Shown one piece after another: positions 34,701 to 46,788 of a stretch of DNA of 64,000 nucleotides. Position 1 is the first letter of the stretch. Each line of letters opens with the position of its first letter. A program made the position numbers and the translations under genes. The DNA lies in the NCBI GenBank assembly GCA_016617785.1, contig JADILM010000001.1, positions 2,356,001 through 2,420,000 of the forward strand, written 5' to 3'. Below the pieces are notes generated by a model. That model was not told where the DNA came from. It searched no databases and worked only from the letters and a program-made list of their open reading frames with translations. Origin of the DNA: Sporobolomyces roseus (taxonomy: Eukaryota; Basidiomycota; Microbotryomycetes; Sporidiobolales; Sporidiobolaceae).

Positions 34701-37491
34701 TCAGATTCCTCGTAGGAAAGAAGACTCACCCTTCGAATCGTTTTCCCTCTCAATCACCGAAGTCTGAACGTCAGCAAGTCTGTCCTCGACCCCTCCAATC
34801 TTTCGCTGCATCTCTAACACCTTCTCGTCCCATTCCTTGACCTTTCCCAGGACTTTAACCGATCGCACTTTCGCCTTTCCCTCATCGACAAATCTGTTCA
34901 TTCGGGCAACGAGAGTGTTGACATGCAGTCTGATGGCCTCGTCGTGGGCGATGGGCTCGAATGGGAACAGACCAGTCGAAGTTGGACTGGTGGACGAAGA
35001 GAGGAACGGGATTCGAAGGTGAACGTCCGAGAGCAGAGGAGATAATCTGGAGGATAGATCGTCGAATACCGCTTCGAGTTCCTTGTGCTGAACCACCATG
35101 TCCTGCGACCCCGTCTCTTTCTCCTCGACAATCTGCTCTGCTCGATCAACGATCCTTCCCAGCTCAATCTCGATTGGGTTCAGCTCCGCCTGGAACTCCT
35201 GAATCGCTTTCCTCTGTCGTCGCGTTCTCCTCAGCGCATCTTGTTGATCCTTGAGCGATTCGAGGTCAGAATTGAGCGATTGAACGAGTTGGGAGAGGTG
35301 CGAGAAGAGTGAAGGGAATCGTTCGAGTTCGGATTTGGCGAGTTCGAGAGGAGGATTGATGCGGTCTCGAACAGCTTTGAAGGAGTCTTCGACATCGAGA
35401 AGGTCTTCCGTAGTCGCGGCGTCCAGACTCTTCTCTTTCTCCCACCTAGTCCCCTCAATTTCCCTCCTCAGCCTTTCCCTGATCTCCTCTGACGTCTTCC
35501 TTCCCTCTTCGACAGCCTCGACGACGTCCCTCGCAGTCCTCACTGTTCTCCTCCTCATCCTTTCCGCCGCCTCGATATCCTCAACTTCCTTCCTCAACGC
35601 CTCGACCGCTTGAACCAAAGCTTTCAGTTCCCTTCTAGCATTCGGATCGACCCCGACTCTTCCCAGCTCGACGACGACATTCGATCCAACCTTGCATGAC
35701 GTCTTGACATCGCTAAACTTGTCCCTCCGAGAATCATAGAGTTGATCGATTCGGTTCTCGAATTCCTCCTCCTCCTCTGTTCTCTCGAGGCAGTTTACTC
35801 CATCCTCCAACCTTCCACCTGGTAATCCGAGCTCCTCAACTCCCTTCACGACCTCCCTCAATCTTCTCATCCCATCCTCCACTTCACCCCTAACTTCTTT
35901 CGCTCTCGCAATCACTTCAACCCCTTCCCTGTATTTCTCGACCATCTCCTTTGTTCCCTCGAACACCTTTTCTGGGCGTGCGAGATTCTTCTCGAGCGTC
36001 TTCAAGAGCTGTGACGTCTCATACCGTTGATCAGGAGCCAGATGACTAGATTGGAGTGGACGAGTCTTGAGTTCCTCCATGATCCCTCTCGCCTCCTTGA
36101 GCTTCTCCTCGAGCTCAACCAACCTCTTCTCATACCCCTCGACCACGCTCTTTTCCACCTCCCCCTGAGAACCAACCGATAATTTACCCATCCCCCCTCT
36201 AACCTCCTCCCTCAATTTCTCAGCTTCCTTTTCCCCCTCGAAACTCTTCCAGAACACATTCTCCGCGTCCACCCACTCCCTCATCCTCTCCTCCAAGAAT
36301 CCTTCGACCCCTTTCAAACCCCTCACAAGATCTTCCAATCGATCTTGTTCGTCCAAAAACTCGTCTGGGATTGGGGTCGGAGAGGTATCGATGAGTTTAT
36401 CTAGGGTTGCCGAGGAGTGTGGGAGGTGAGTGGAGTGAAGTTGACGGAGGTGAGTTTTGAGGGAAGTCAAGGAGAGAGAGAGGGTCTGAATTCGAAGTGT
36501 ACGAGACATGGAGGATGCGGATGCTGAGGAATGAGGGGTTGAAGAGGCGAGTAAAGATAATCGGCGAGAAGAGGAAGACGAGAGGGATTTCGAGAGGGTA
36601 AGGGAAGAATCTGTGGGTGAGAGAGGAGGTGAAGAGGAGTCTTTGAAAGTTGCTTCGCGGGAACGAGTGGAGAGGGCGAAGGGAATTTGGAATTGAGCTT
36701 TCGAGAGGAAGAGCGGGATTTCTTCGTTCGTGAGTTGTCGGTAGTGTGAAGAACAAGTCGAGAGGGATTCTTGCCATCTGAATACAGAACTTCCGATTTC
36801 AGTATCCTCGCGTTTCCGTGAGATAGACAACGAGAAGTGCTTACTGTAGTCGATACCCTAGCAATACTAAACTCTTCCGTCGATGTCTCAATAACGACAG
36901 TAGTTTATCTACAGCGAACAAAGTCCCTAAACAAACCTCGATCAAATCCGTATCCCTCCTACTCAGCGCCTGTTTACTCTTGTCTGTACATGCATTCTAC
37001 CCTTCGATCAGTCTCGTCTCTTCGAGTGAGAGTGACAAATCGAGAGAATTTGAACGTACTCTTTGCGAAACTCCTCATTTTGTTTAAATCACCATAATCA
37101 AACTCTTCAATCTGTTTCTCGATCCTCTCGTGTTCCATCCACCAGTTTTCTAGTTCTTCTTGCGTTGTAGGAGAAGGAGTAGGGGGAAGAGGGGAATGAA
37201 CGACGATGGGAGGTAAATTTGAGAGGAACTGGGGAGCGAAGGTTGTGTTAGCGAACGCAACGCAGTAGGAGTGTGAGGGGCAAGGTAGAGCTTACTTGTA
37301 TCTTGTCTTGAATCCATTCCTTCTTCTCTGCGAACCTAATCCTCCCCGAATCAAGCGAAACCCTCATTCAATCAACTCTGAAATTCGACGAGAGGAGGAG
37401 CCCAAACATACAGTGTAATCTCTAATACTTCTTCACCATCCAACTCATCTTGCTGGGTTCTCAAAGGTTTGCGTGGTGTACTGAATGCCAT
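31754..37491 (-). CDS. Very long coiled-coil protein with C-terminal GAR (GAS2) microtubule-binding domain
   Basis: Spliced product of roughly 1,700 residues. The ATG at 37489-37491 (MAFSTPRKPLRTQQDELDGE) starts a chain of small exons (RIRFAEKKEWIQDKIQ; ELENWWMEHERIEKQIEEFD; LLSLLRHRRKSLVLLGYRLQ) leading to two large exons (about 36780 down to 34732, and 34680 down to 32205). These are mostly coiled coil with spectrin-like helical segments, then a Ser/Arg/Thr-rich basic region. Near the C-terminus LDREVGTIINALDINVPIEM and GEKVYFCRILRSKQVMVRVG match the GAR domain, which binds microtubules in GAS2 and spectraplakin proteins. A last exon ends LPPKRRPAIPVWRP at 31754. Likely a cytoskeletal crosslinker or microtubule-associated protein. 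No calponin-homology domain was found. Confidence 0.82.
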
Positions 37492-37876
37492 TCAATCTTT
37501 TGGAACGAGATGGAGACGAACGCGGAGGAGGAAAGGTTGAACGAGGGTGGGGAGAGAGTGAGTTAGTCGGTGGTAGTGTACAAGAATCGCATGGAGAGGT
37601 ACAAGAAGCGTGGCAGGGAAGAAGCAACGTGAGGTGAGGCAGAAAAAGCGAGTGATTGAATTTATTCGCGACGACTCAGTGAAGAATTTCGCACATTGCC
37701 TGAACCTATCAGCACGATCCCCAAGATCTCTCACGGGGATAGCGACTACGGTGCGGCGAGAAGAACAGTGTAGCGCGAGAATGTAGAGTTGCAAAAGAGG
37801 ACCTCGCAAAACGACAAAAGATCCGCTCAAGTCTCCCTTCCCGCTTTCCTCCTCGTCAACGCCGAGCGTCCATGAT
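37492..37876. other. Intergenic region upstream of the GAR-domain gene
   Basis: About 385 bp between the snRNP 27K stop and the GAR-domain start, both minus strand. It holds the GAR-gene promoter. Minus-strand open frames at 37445-37830 show no domain. Confidence 0.4.
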
Positions 37877-38785
37877 CTACTTGATCTTGTCGAGAGGTCT
37901 GTACATATTCGAAGCTCAAAACGTCAGTCTCGGAGCGACGAAAATGTTGAAGAGTATCGAAAACCGTACCGATTGAATCCACCTTTCCTATTCATATACT
38001 GTCTATGCGCTCTCTCTCTCTTGACCTGCGCACCCGACAATTCACCCTCATGCGCTTTCCCCTGTTTGCTCGCAACGAATGAGCTTCTTCACCTCAAAAC
38101 CAAAGAGAGATAGGGAGAGAGACTTACTTGAGTAGTACCGAACCCTCCAAATCCCATCAATGCTGCAATATCTTGTTCTTCTACTTCTGCCGCTTCTTCG
38201 ATTACTGATCGAGAACGAGATCGAGAGCGGGCACGACGAGGTGAGGGAGGAGGGGAACGACCATTCTCATCCCTCTCTCTTTGGCGACTTGAACGAGGTG
38301 GAGGGGATGGGGAATGACGGCGACGTGATGAGGAGGGAGAGGGGGAACGACGGGAGCGAACTGGGTGGGGAGGGGGTGAACGGGAACGACGTGAATCTAG
38401 AAAATGGAGTAAATCGAAAAGAGACCAGTCACCTCTCTTGTGACTCTGAGCGGGACGGGACAGTGAGAAGCTTACCTCGGTCTCTCTGACTTGAATAATC
38501 ATCGTCCCCTCTCCGATTGTTCGTTCGTTGTGGACTTCTCGATCTTCTTCTTTCGTAGCCTCCTCCTCCTCCTCCTCTCGCCCCTCTATCGAACCCTCGT
38601 GAATTGTATCCACCCCTGTCATCTCTCTCGTCGTACCTGGTCGAGTAGTTGTCCCTTCTAGGTGGAGGTAATGCAGAAGATGAGTCTCCATCTAAATCAT
38701 CATAATTCAATGCTTGTCGACGTCCTTGTGGTGGTCCTCCTCTGTAGTGATCTCTGTTGTCATTGTAGTCTCGTCTGTAGCTCAT
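37877..38785 (-). CDS. U4/U6.U5 tri-snRNP 27 kDa-type splicing protein
   Basis: The ATG at 38783-38785 gives MSYRRDYNDNRDHYRGGPPQ. The protein is an RS/RG-rich chain: RG repeats, then alternating Ser-Arg-Pro (RRSRSPQR, SRRRHSPSPPPRSS). The C-terminus carries the diagnostic SNRNP27 block ALMGFGGFGTTQ, then GKAHEGELSGAQVKRERAHR, QYMNRKGGFNR and PLDKIK with the stop at 37877-37879. Three introns, near 38400, 38020 and 37910. SNRNP27 belongs to the U4/U6.U5 tri-snRNP and helps 5' splice-site selection at spliceosome activation. Confidence comes from the near-invariant C-terminal block. It is divergent from the aldehyde dehydrogenase gene. Confidence 0.93.
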
Positions 38786-39021
38786 GTTTGACGAATCTGA
38801 GTTCAAGTTGAGTGAAGCGTTGTAATTCGAGGCGAGTTGTAATTCAGTTAGAGTTAGAGTTAATTCGATTCCAGCTGCGCTAATTCAGAAATTGTCGTTT
38901 CCTAGGCTTTCTCCTCTAGCCGCTGGCCTCACTTTCCCTAATCCAAACCTATCTAATTGCCCCACTTCTCCCAAACCTCCGCGGCTAAAGATTGGTCTCT
39001 CTTCCCTTTTGGCGAACTCTC

Positions 39022-41272
39022 ATGCTCTTTCGTTTGACATCTCGCTTCGTTTCTCCATCAATCCTTCGTTCATACTCTACCATGCCCGTCACTCAATCCA
39101 TCAAGATCGGTTCGAAACAAGTTACAGTACCTACTGGACTCTACATCAACGGTGAATGGGTGCGTCGTCCTCCTCTCTCCTCCTCCCTCGATCAAGACCT
39201 TACTAACTTTCTCTCATCACACACAGGTCGAATCCTCGGATAAATCAACCTTCGAAGTCCTCAACCCAGCAACCGGAGAACCTCTAACTCAAGTCTCACA
39301 TGGAAAATCCGCCGACGTAGAGCTCGCGGTCCTCGCTGCTCGTAAAGCGTTCAAGACTACGTGGGGCAAGAATAGTTTACCGAGTGATCGTGCGAGGTTG
39401 TTGAACAAATTCGCAGATTTGATGGAGAGGGATATCGATTTTTTGGCGGAATTGGAGAGCGTCGATGGTGGGAAAGGGGTTAGGATCGCAAAGGAGATTG
39501 ATATCGCTGATTCAATCGCTTGTTTGAGGTAAGAAAGCGATTTGAACGATTTCCTGTGCGAAGAGAAGAATTTCGAAAGCTGACGAAAGTTTTGATGAGC
39601 CGAGGTGGATAGGTATTACGCTGGATGGGCGGGCAAAGTAGCGGGTGAGACGATTGACGTATCACCAAAGACAAAGATGGTTTACACTACTCTCGACCCC
39701 ATCGGAGTGTGCGGTCAGGTAATTCTTTACTCGTCTACTCTTCTTCAATCGGAGCTAACCCCATCTTTCCTGCGTGATCTGGTAATACCATGGAACTACC
39801 CAATTATGATGTGGGCGTGGAAAGTCGGTCCAGCACTCGCCGCGTGAGTCTAGGAGTTCAAATCATCCATTTCTCGACCTTTTTGGTCAGATTTTGCCCA
39901 AAGACTGACGAAGCACCTCCTCTCTCAATTCACAGTGGTTGCACGATCGTGATGAAGCCCTCCGAGCTCACCCCATTGACTGCCCTCGCCCTCTGCAACC
40001 TCGCACAAGAAGCAGGGTTCCCCGCTGGAGTTTTGAACGTAATTCCTGGATTTGGTCCTACTGCAGGAGCTGCAATCGCGAGTCATATGGATATTGATAA
40101 AGTTGCGTTCACGGGGTCGGTGTTGACCGGAAGAAGGATCATGGTCGCTGCTGCTGAATCAAACTTGAAAAAGGTGAGCTTTCTAATTTCTCTCTCCTCC
40201 GCTTTTTTACCAAAATTTCATCATCGAATGCTTACTATGAGTATATTGACAGGTCACGCTCGAGTTGGGAGGCAAATCACCTTCGATCGTATTCCCTTCG
40301 GCGGATCTCGAACAAGCGGCGGCATGGAGTGCTTTGGGAATCTTTTTCAACTCGGGTCAAGATTGTACTGCTGGTTCGAGGATCCTCGTTCACGAGGTGA
40401 GTCGCAATAGTTTCTATCGTAGTGGTTCCCGGAAGCTGAATACTGACGAGTTTGACGCCATCGCAGAGCGTTCACGATGAATTCGTCAAGCTTTTGGTCG
40501 AGAAAGCTGAGGCTTGCGCTATTGGAGATGTACGTCTCGACTTCTTCTTCAATTTTGTGTGATTTTGATCTGACAATGCTCTATCTCGCAGCCTCTTGAC
40601 GAGAAGACTTCTTTCGGACCTCTGGTGCGTTCTCATTCTTACACGCTGCTTCTCGACAATTCACTGACTTCCTTCGACTACGTCAGATCTCTGCCGCTCA
40701 GCGAGACAAGGTACTCGCATACATTGAATCCGGTGTCGAAGAAGGCGCAACTCTCGCAACCGGAGGAAAGAAATGGACTCAATCTTCGGGTTTCTATGTC
40801 GAACCCACCGTCCTCTCGAATTGTAAACAATCGTTCAAGTGTGTACAGGAAGAGATCTTTGGTCCGGTCCTGTCAGTCATGAAGTTCTCGACGGAAGAGG
40901 AAGCAGTCGAGATGGCGAATGATTCGATTTATGGATTAGCTGCTGCTGTGTTCACTAGTCAGTCCTCTTCTTTCGTACATTTGATCGATCATGCCTGACG
41001 TCCCGACTCTCACAGACGATGCTAAGCAATCGATGAGAGTAACGGGAGAGCTCGAGGCGGGTACAGTTTGGGCGAATCAATACGGTCAGTCTCTTATCTC
41101 CCTCTCCTTGCATTCTCTGCTCACTCGTTCTCAATGCATAGGTATCCTTCACTCTTCGGTACCATTCGGAGGAATGAGACAATCTGGTTTGGGACGAGAG
41201 TTGGGAAGAGCAGGAATCTACGAATATTGCAACGTCAAATCAGTTCACCACAACATTTCCGAAGAGATGTGA
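39022..41272 (+). CDS. NAD(P)-dependent aldehyde dehydrogenase
   Basis: About ten exons. The ATG at 39022 adds [20 protein letters not shown], a mitochondrial-type presequence; a second in-frame ATG at 39082 ([13 protein letters not shown]) has a better context and gives the usual cytosolic-type start. The fold is complete: [62 protein letters not shown] (cofactor loop), the general base in [10 protein letters not shown], the catalytic Cys in [48 protein letters not shown], with the stop TGA at 41270-41272. The enzyme oxidises aldehydes to acids, for example acetaldehyde to acetate. The exact substrate is not determined. Confidence 0.94.
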
Positions 41273-41550
41273 GATCCGTTCCTTCCTATTCAAAGGGTGT
41301 TCGCGAGACTAATCTCGAGTTCGCATTGTCAGGTCGTGGCCTTTGTAAAGAACCGATTAGCGAGTGTGCATAGATTTGAAGTGAAATTGACATCTGTTTT
41401 ATGATTTGTCGTCTCTCTCTTCTCGCTCGGAATGGAGTTTGAAGGGGGAGCAAACTAAAAAGATATGCATTTTACACAGCTACTTGGGAGGAAGTCAAAA
41501 GAGAGAAATAGAGAGAAGAAACCGAGAAAACAAAAAAAGCTTCTAATCTA
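41273..41550. other. Convergent 3' region between aldehyde dehydrogenase and eIF3c
   Basis: 278 bp between two stop codons, with A-rich tracts on the plus strand near 41500-41540 that suit 3' end formation. No gene seen. Confidence 0.45.
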
Positions 41551-44500
41551 CTAAACCTTTACCGTTCGACCCAATGAACCACTGTTGAACTGTCTGACGG
41601 CACCACCTCTTCCTCTCGATCCACCTCTACCTCGACCTCCTCCACCTCTTCGTTCCCTATTTCCCGATCCTCCACCTTCTTTCGAATCTGCGCCTCCGGG
41701 TCCACCTCGAACTCCATCCGCTCGTTGTTCACCATTCTGTAGTTTACTGTCCAAGTATCGTTCTGACCCATCGGCCATTTGACTCGCTTTGTCAACGAGT
41801 TGTAACGCGAGTCGTTGCAAGTGAGAGAGTTCGGTCGTCGCTTGGTTGAGGACGACAACTCCGGTGACTTGGTCGAGGGAAGCGCCAGGGAGCTCTTCGG
41901 TCCAGATCATCTTTGAGACGAGGGAAGTGACGGTCGAGAGGGGAAGGGAGAAGGTCGAAGCGAGGTGGGAGAGGGAAAGGGTAGAGTAGAAAGGAGCGTA
42001 GGTGAAGAGGTATGTTCGGAGACCCTCTGCTTGAATTTTCCTGTCAAGTGTAATGGAGATGAGTCTTCTGCTACTTCAGCACGAACAAGGAAGGAGATTG
42101 AGACTCACTTGGCCAACATCTCCTTGACAGCCTTTTCGTTGGGCATCAATCCCCAAACCTTGATCGAGTGAATCAACTCGACACACTTCTGCCAATCACC
42201 ACTTTGAAGAGCCTTCGTCGCTTGCATGACGTGATCACGCTTGTTCTCCGGAGGACCAGTGAAGACTTGACGGTTCGCGTAATCGAGCATTCGTCGGAAA
42301 GTTCTCGAAACGACCTTCTTCTTGAGGAGTTCGGCATCGTTGTTGCATTGAGCCATGAGTGGAACTTCGAGAAGCATGGAAGAGACGAGGTAGGCGACTT
42401 CGAGGAGCTCGAGGTTGATGTGCATGTGGAAAGGAAGTTGACGTTGACGTTCGGCTCGTTCTTGTTCGGGCGAGAGAACCGAGTATCGTTGAGCCTGAAC
42501 ACCTTGAGCGAGGAGTTCCTTGACTCGTTGAGTCGCGAAGATCTCTTGAAGGGTCGATTGAGCCTCTCGGATGAGACCGAGTCGGAAAGCGCAGAGACCG
42601 ACTTGAACGACAGTTCGGTTGTAGAGGATTTGAGTGTTGACATCGGCGTTTCCGACGGTGTCTTGGAGATGGGACATGAGGAGCATGTCACGAGCGGTGT
42701 AGTAGTCGTCGTGAAGGGCGTAGTGGTAGATGTGGGAAAGCATGGCGCGAGTTCGGAGAAGGGAGTTGTTGGTCTTGTAGAGGTGGATGCAGAGGGCGCG
42801 AACGAGGGCGATGGCAGAGAATTCGCCAGAGGAAGTGCTGGCTTGTGATTGCCAGATGGTCGATTCGTTGGCGATAGCAGGAAGGGAGGTTTCGAGAGCT
42901 TTCGTAACGATGTCGGGCTGAGACGAGACCAGGAAAGGGATCAGCATAGTCCAAAGGGAGTCTCAGAGAGAGAGGTTTGCTCACCTTGCAGTAAATGTGC
43001 TCAAGACGACGCATGACCACTCGATCGAGGTGCTCGATTTGTTCCCTCTCCTTCGTCCTCTCGAACAAGACTTGCGACTTGACGATGGTCTGGTAGATAG
43101 TCTTCTCATCCTTGAGTCGATCGATGTATTCACCGGCATGAGGATCGAGGTTTTGTAGCGATTTGGTGAATTCATCGTCGAGTCGGTCGACGAGGGCGAT
43201 GATCGATCCACGAACGACAACGACGGATTCACTGGCGGAAGGAGATCGCTCGACTTGATCGTCGTAATCGGGAGCGGTTTCTCGAACGGAGAAAGCGGGT
43301 TCGGCGAGGAGGAGGTCGAGAAGGGTGTTGAGAAGAGTTTGAGCGGCAGTCCAGGATTCGAGGGGCATGTGAGTGTTGGTAGCGGGGTTGTAGTCGAGTT
43401 GGGCAGAGATGAGGGCGAGGATGACTCGGATCTTTTGGTAAGGGGAGACGGCAACGTTGAGGAGACCTTCGAGAGTCGAGATTTGGGCGTTACGATCGGT
43501 GTTCTGATAAGTCGTTCGAGCTGTCAGTCCCAATCACACAGTTCGAACAAGCGGAATATGCTCACTTTGCGACCACGTTGTTCCATAACCTGAGCGAGAG
43601 CCTTGTAGATACCCTCACTCGAAACGGGAGGAGCTGCGGGTTTACCCTTGGTAGCGCCAACAGTCTCGAAACCATCCTCATCATCATCGACAGCAGCAGT
43701 CTTCTTGACGGCTTTGGGTGTAGGAGCAGCAGCAGCGGGAGCTTCAGCGGCCTTCTCGAAACCCTCGGGATCCTGTGAGGCAGAAGACAAAGGAGAATTG
43801 TTAATATCGATGTGCACAATTCACACTTCAAGCTGAAACTCACAGCCTTGTACTTGTTGAGTTGCGACTCGTGTTCCCTCTGTGTCTTCTTGACCTTTTG
43901 CTTCATCGAGTTGAGAGCTTTCGCGTTGGTAGCGTTCATCTTCTTGCGGTTACCTTGAGCCGAAACAAGCATCTCGTCGAGGTTGGAGAGGATCTTGTAA
44001 AAGCCGGAAGGAATACCGTCGGAAGTGTTGGCTTGACGGGATACGAGACGAACGAGCTTGTCGAATTCTAAGAAAAAGGTCGAAAAAGGTGAGTTTCGCT
44101 CGAGCACTTGTGAGGGAGGAGACGTACCGTTTGAGATGGAAACCCAATCATTGATCTTTCCAGCATTCTCAATCGCCTTGACTGACGCATCGACCTCGTC
44201 AACCCTCTTGCTCTTTGCCGACTTGACAACCTTTGCCCTCTCATCATCACTCGAATCATCCGAATCATCTGAAGCGGCACCCTTCAAGAACCTCGATCCA
44301 CCCTTCTTTACTTCAGGTTTCGAAGGCTTGTCATCTTCGTCGTCTGAATCTTTGTCTGAGTCGTCTGAATCCGAGTCTGAATCCGAGTCGGAGTCTGAAT
44401 CGGAACCTGAACCCTTCTTGAGGAGGTTTCGCTTGGGTTTGGCGGCAGAAGTAGTAGGGGCAGGTGCTTCTGATTCTGATCCTGAAGTCAACTCTTCTTC

Positions 44501-44928
44501 CTCGTCGGAAGAGGATTCAGAGTCGCTGACACTGCGGAAGAAGGACGACACTGTGGAAAGCAAGCGTCCTGAGTCAGCTTCAAGATCATTAGAGAGTAGT
44601 GACTACTCAGCTAATGCCTCTGCCTTATCCCTCTGGCTCATCGCGTTTGAGTGTGAACAAATTCCCATTGTCACGTCCGTCCAATTAATTGCTGAATTCT
44701 CATTCCCAATTCCACAGAGCTCCTGGCGAGATCGTGACCATCCCAATCGAATCCTACTAGCTTATGGACTGTTCTGATGAGCCTACTTCTTGGCCAGGAA
44801 GTGTAGTTGAGGTGAAGTGAATGATTTATATTGTAGTAAGATGAATTCGAGGTAAAGAGTAGCGATTCTCGAGGATGGGGCGGATTTGGCGGTATGAGAC
44901 GATAAGTGATAATTGTGTTATACTCACT
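41551..44928 (-). CDS. NIP1: Translation initiation factor eIF3 subunit c
   Basis: Core scaffold subunit of eIF3, which binds the 40S subunit and recruits eIF1, eIF2 and eIF5. The start codon appears split: the A is the last base of a 5' exon (44928, followed by a perfect GTGAGT donor) and TG opens the next exon at 44550, giving [21 protein letters not shown] Ser/Asp-repeat acidic region follows, then the eIF3c N-terminal domain ([39 protein letters not shown]). The central helical domain reads [20 protein letters not shown] and [18 protein letters not shown], with [20 protein letters not shown]. The PCI-type region has [20 protein letters not shown], then [14 protein letters not shown]. The Gly-Arg tail ends GSLGRTVKV at 41551. 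Full-length. Confidence 0.94.
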
Positions 44929-45084
44929 GTATAGTCTATCTCTTGGTCGTGTGGCCGTAGGAGGTCTAGAGAGATGAGAACAAGGCTAGCAAAGCTTTTT
45001 TGTAACCAAGTCGAATTAACCCTTACCTCTCCAATCCCAAACTAGTTTCCAACCTCTCTGTCCCATCCCAAGAGTAGTTCCAGC
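44929..45084. promoter_or_regulatory. Short head-to-head promoter between eIF3c and ATP synthase OSCP genes
   Basis: About 156 bp separate the split eIF3c start codon from the OSCP ATG. The interval therefore contains the eIF3c leader exon and both core promoters. No TATA box is evident. Confidence 0.5.
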
Positions 45085-46216
45085 ATGTTCGCACGTCAAT
45101 CAATCAAGGCTGTTCGCACTTACGCTACCCAAGCACCCAAGCACGTTGTCAGTAGCCCTCTCTCTCTCTCTCATTGACGCGACCTCTACCCGATCTAGAC
45201 TCACACTCAGCCTTGTACCTATAGGTTGTCCCCATTCAACTCAACGGTAATTATTCATTCCATCGAACGATCCAGATTTGAACCGGAGGATGAGGGAAAC
45301 CGGGTGGAGGGGCAGCAATCACCTTCACCCGAATCCCCCAGATCTCGACAACAACACTCTCTAGGGCCCACAGTGACTGATGGAATGTCTTGTTGTACTC
45401 TATAGGTCTCGCTGGAAAGTACGCTGGTGCCCTCTTCACCGCTGCTGTCAAGAACGAGTAAGTTTCCAATTTCCTCCCTCATCTACCCTCCTTCTCGGGT
45501 CACAGTCGCTTGTATAGCCTCCGCAATCAACTCGTGTGCATATACATACTCGGCAGATACAACCAGTGAATCACCCTCCGTTGGAAGATTGACTGACTCT
45601 GTTTCTTCTTCCTTTGAATCTAGTGCTTTGAAGGCTGTCGAGGCTGACCTCAAGGGAGTCAAGTCATCTCTCGGAGACTCGACCGTTCAAGACTTCCTCG
45701 CCAACCCCATCCTCTCCCACGCAGACAAGGCTTCCGGTATCGAAGCTCTCCTCAAAAAGGCTTCCCCCAAGGGAGCTTCCGACCTCACCAAGAACTTCTT
45801 TGAGGTCCTCGCCGATAACGGTCGATTGTACGAGACCAACAAGGTCATCGCCGATTTCCTCGACATCATGACCGCTCACCGAGGTGAAGTCAAGGTTACC
45901 ATCACTACCGCTGCTCCCCTCGAGAAGGACCTTCAAAAGCGCCTCGAGGACTCGCTCAAGGCTAGTCAAGTCGCGAAGAACGGAAAGAGTCTCATCATTG
46001 AGAACAAGGTGAACGAGGCGATTCAGGGTGGATTGGTGGTAGACTTTGGAGACCGCTCGTTAGATTTGTCTGTCGCATCGAGGGTTGCGAAGCTCAATGC
46101 TCAACTTCAAGGTAAGTCTTTCCCGAACGACACCTTCGTCCTGAAACCCCTTCTCTCCCAGTGAAGCAGAAAACTGACTGGTTCTTCGTTTTCACTTTCT
46201 CGCAGAGTCGGTTTAA
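45085..46216 (+). CDS. ATP5: Mitochondrial ATP synthase subunit 5 (OSCP)
   Basis: OSCP links the F1 head to the peripheral stalk of mitochondrial ATP synthase. The ATG at 45085 opens the presequence MFARQSIKAVRTYATQAPKH. Tiny exons then give VVPIQLNG and LAGKYAGALFTAAVKN, the conserved OSCP start of the mature domain. The large exon reads ALKAVEADLKGVKSSLGDS, DFLANPILSHADKASGIEAL, TKNFFEVLADNGRLYETNKV, then the C-terminal block GEVKVTITTAAPLEKDLQKR, IENKVNEAIQGGLVVDFGDR and SLDLSVASRVAKLNAQLQ. It is spliced to ESV and the stop at 46214-46216. The length fits the family. Five exons with short first exons, a common pattern for basidiomycete respiratory genes. Confidence 0.95.
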
Positions 46217-46788
46217 GCGGGTCTTAACGGAGGAGGAGGATCATGATAGATTAAAAGCCGTCGAGGGTCGTCGTCGTTTGTAGTAGTGTCAAGTTGAAGG
46301 AGGAGGGGGAAGTCGAATTCGAAATCATCTTTACATAGGTTCGCAACAAATCCGTCTCTTCTTTTCGCACTTCTCGTTCTGTTTCTCTCATGTACCCTCA
46401 TCTTCGTCGGTGAGGCTGTGACAGGACTCGTGTTGATCTTTTATCGAGCTTCGGTGGTTTCGCAAAGAGCAAGAAAACTCTTCTCTCGTTAAATTTCGTA
46501 CGAGATCTTGTCGGAGAGTCGTATTCCTGCGTTATCTCGTCAAGGAGACTAGCCGCGCTTGCACTGACCTGCAGGATGAAAAGGTCACGGAAGGCGCTTA
46601 TCAACAGATAAAAAAAAATCAAAGGGCTCTTCGAATCGAATTGTGCCTGAACACTGGATTTGCGAAAGTCAATCGAGTGTCTAGCTTCCTTTCTACCTCT
46701 CCTCATTCTTCCCTAGATTTCTAATCGACTATACGAACCCCTTTGCACGACTTTCAACGAGCCTCAAACAGTAGGAACAAGAAGGAGA
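46217..46788. other. Intergenic region before the permease gene
   Basis: About 570 bp between two plus-strand genes. It holds the OSCP 3' end and the permease promoter. Minus-strand open frames at 46213-46401 and 46398-46706 have no recognisable domain. Confidence 0.4.

Noticed and set aside
42168..42848. Long plus-strand open frame of 226 codons
   Set aside because: Antisense shadow of the eIF3c helical domain, produced by codon bias.
44058..44777. Ser/Glu-rich plus-strand open frame of 239 codons
   Set aside because: Antisense of the eIF3c Ser/Asp repeat region; the repeat composition keeps both strands open.
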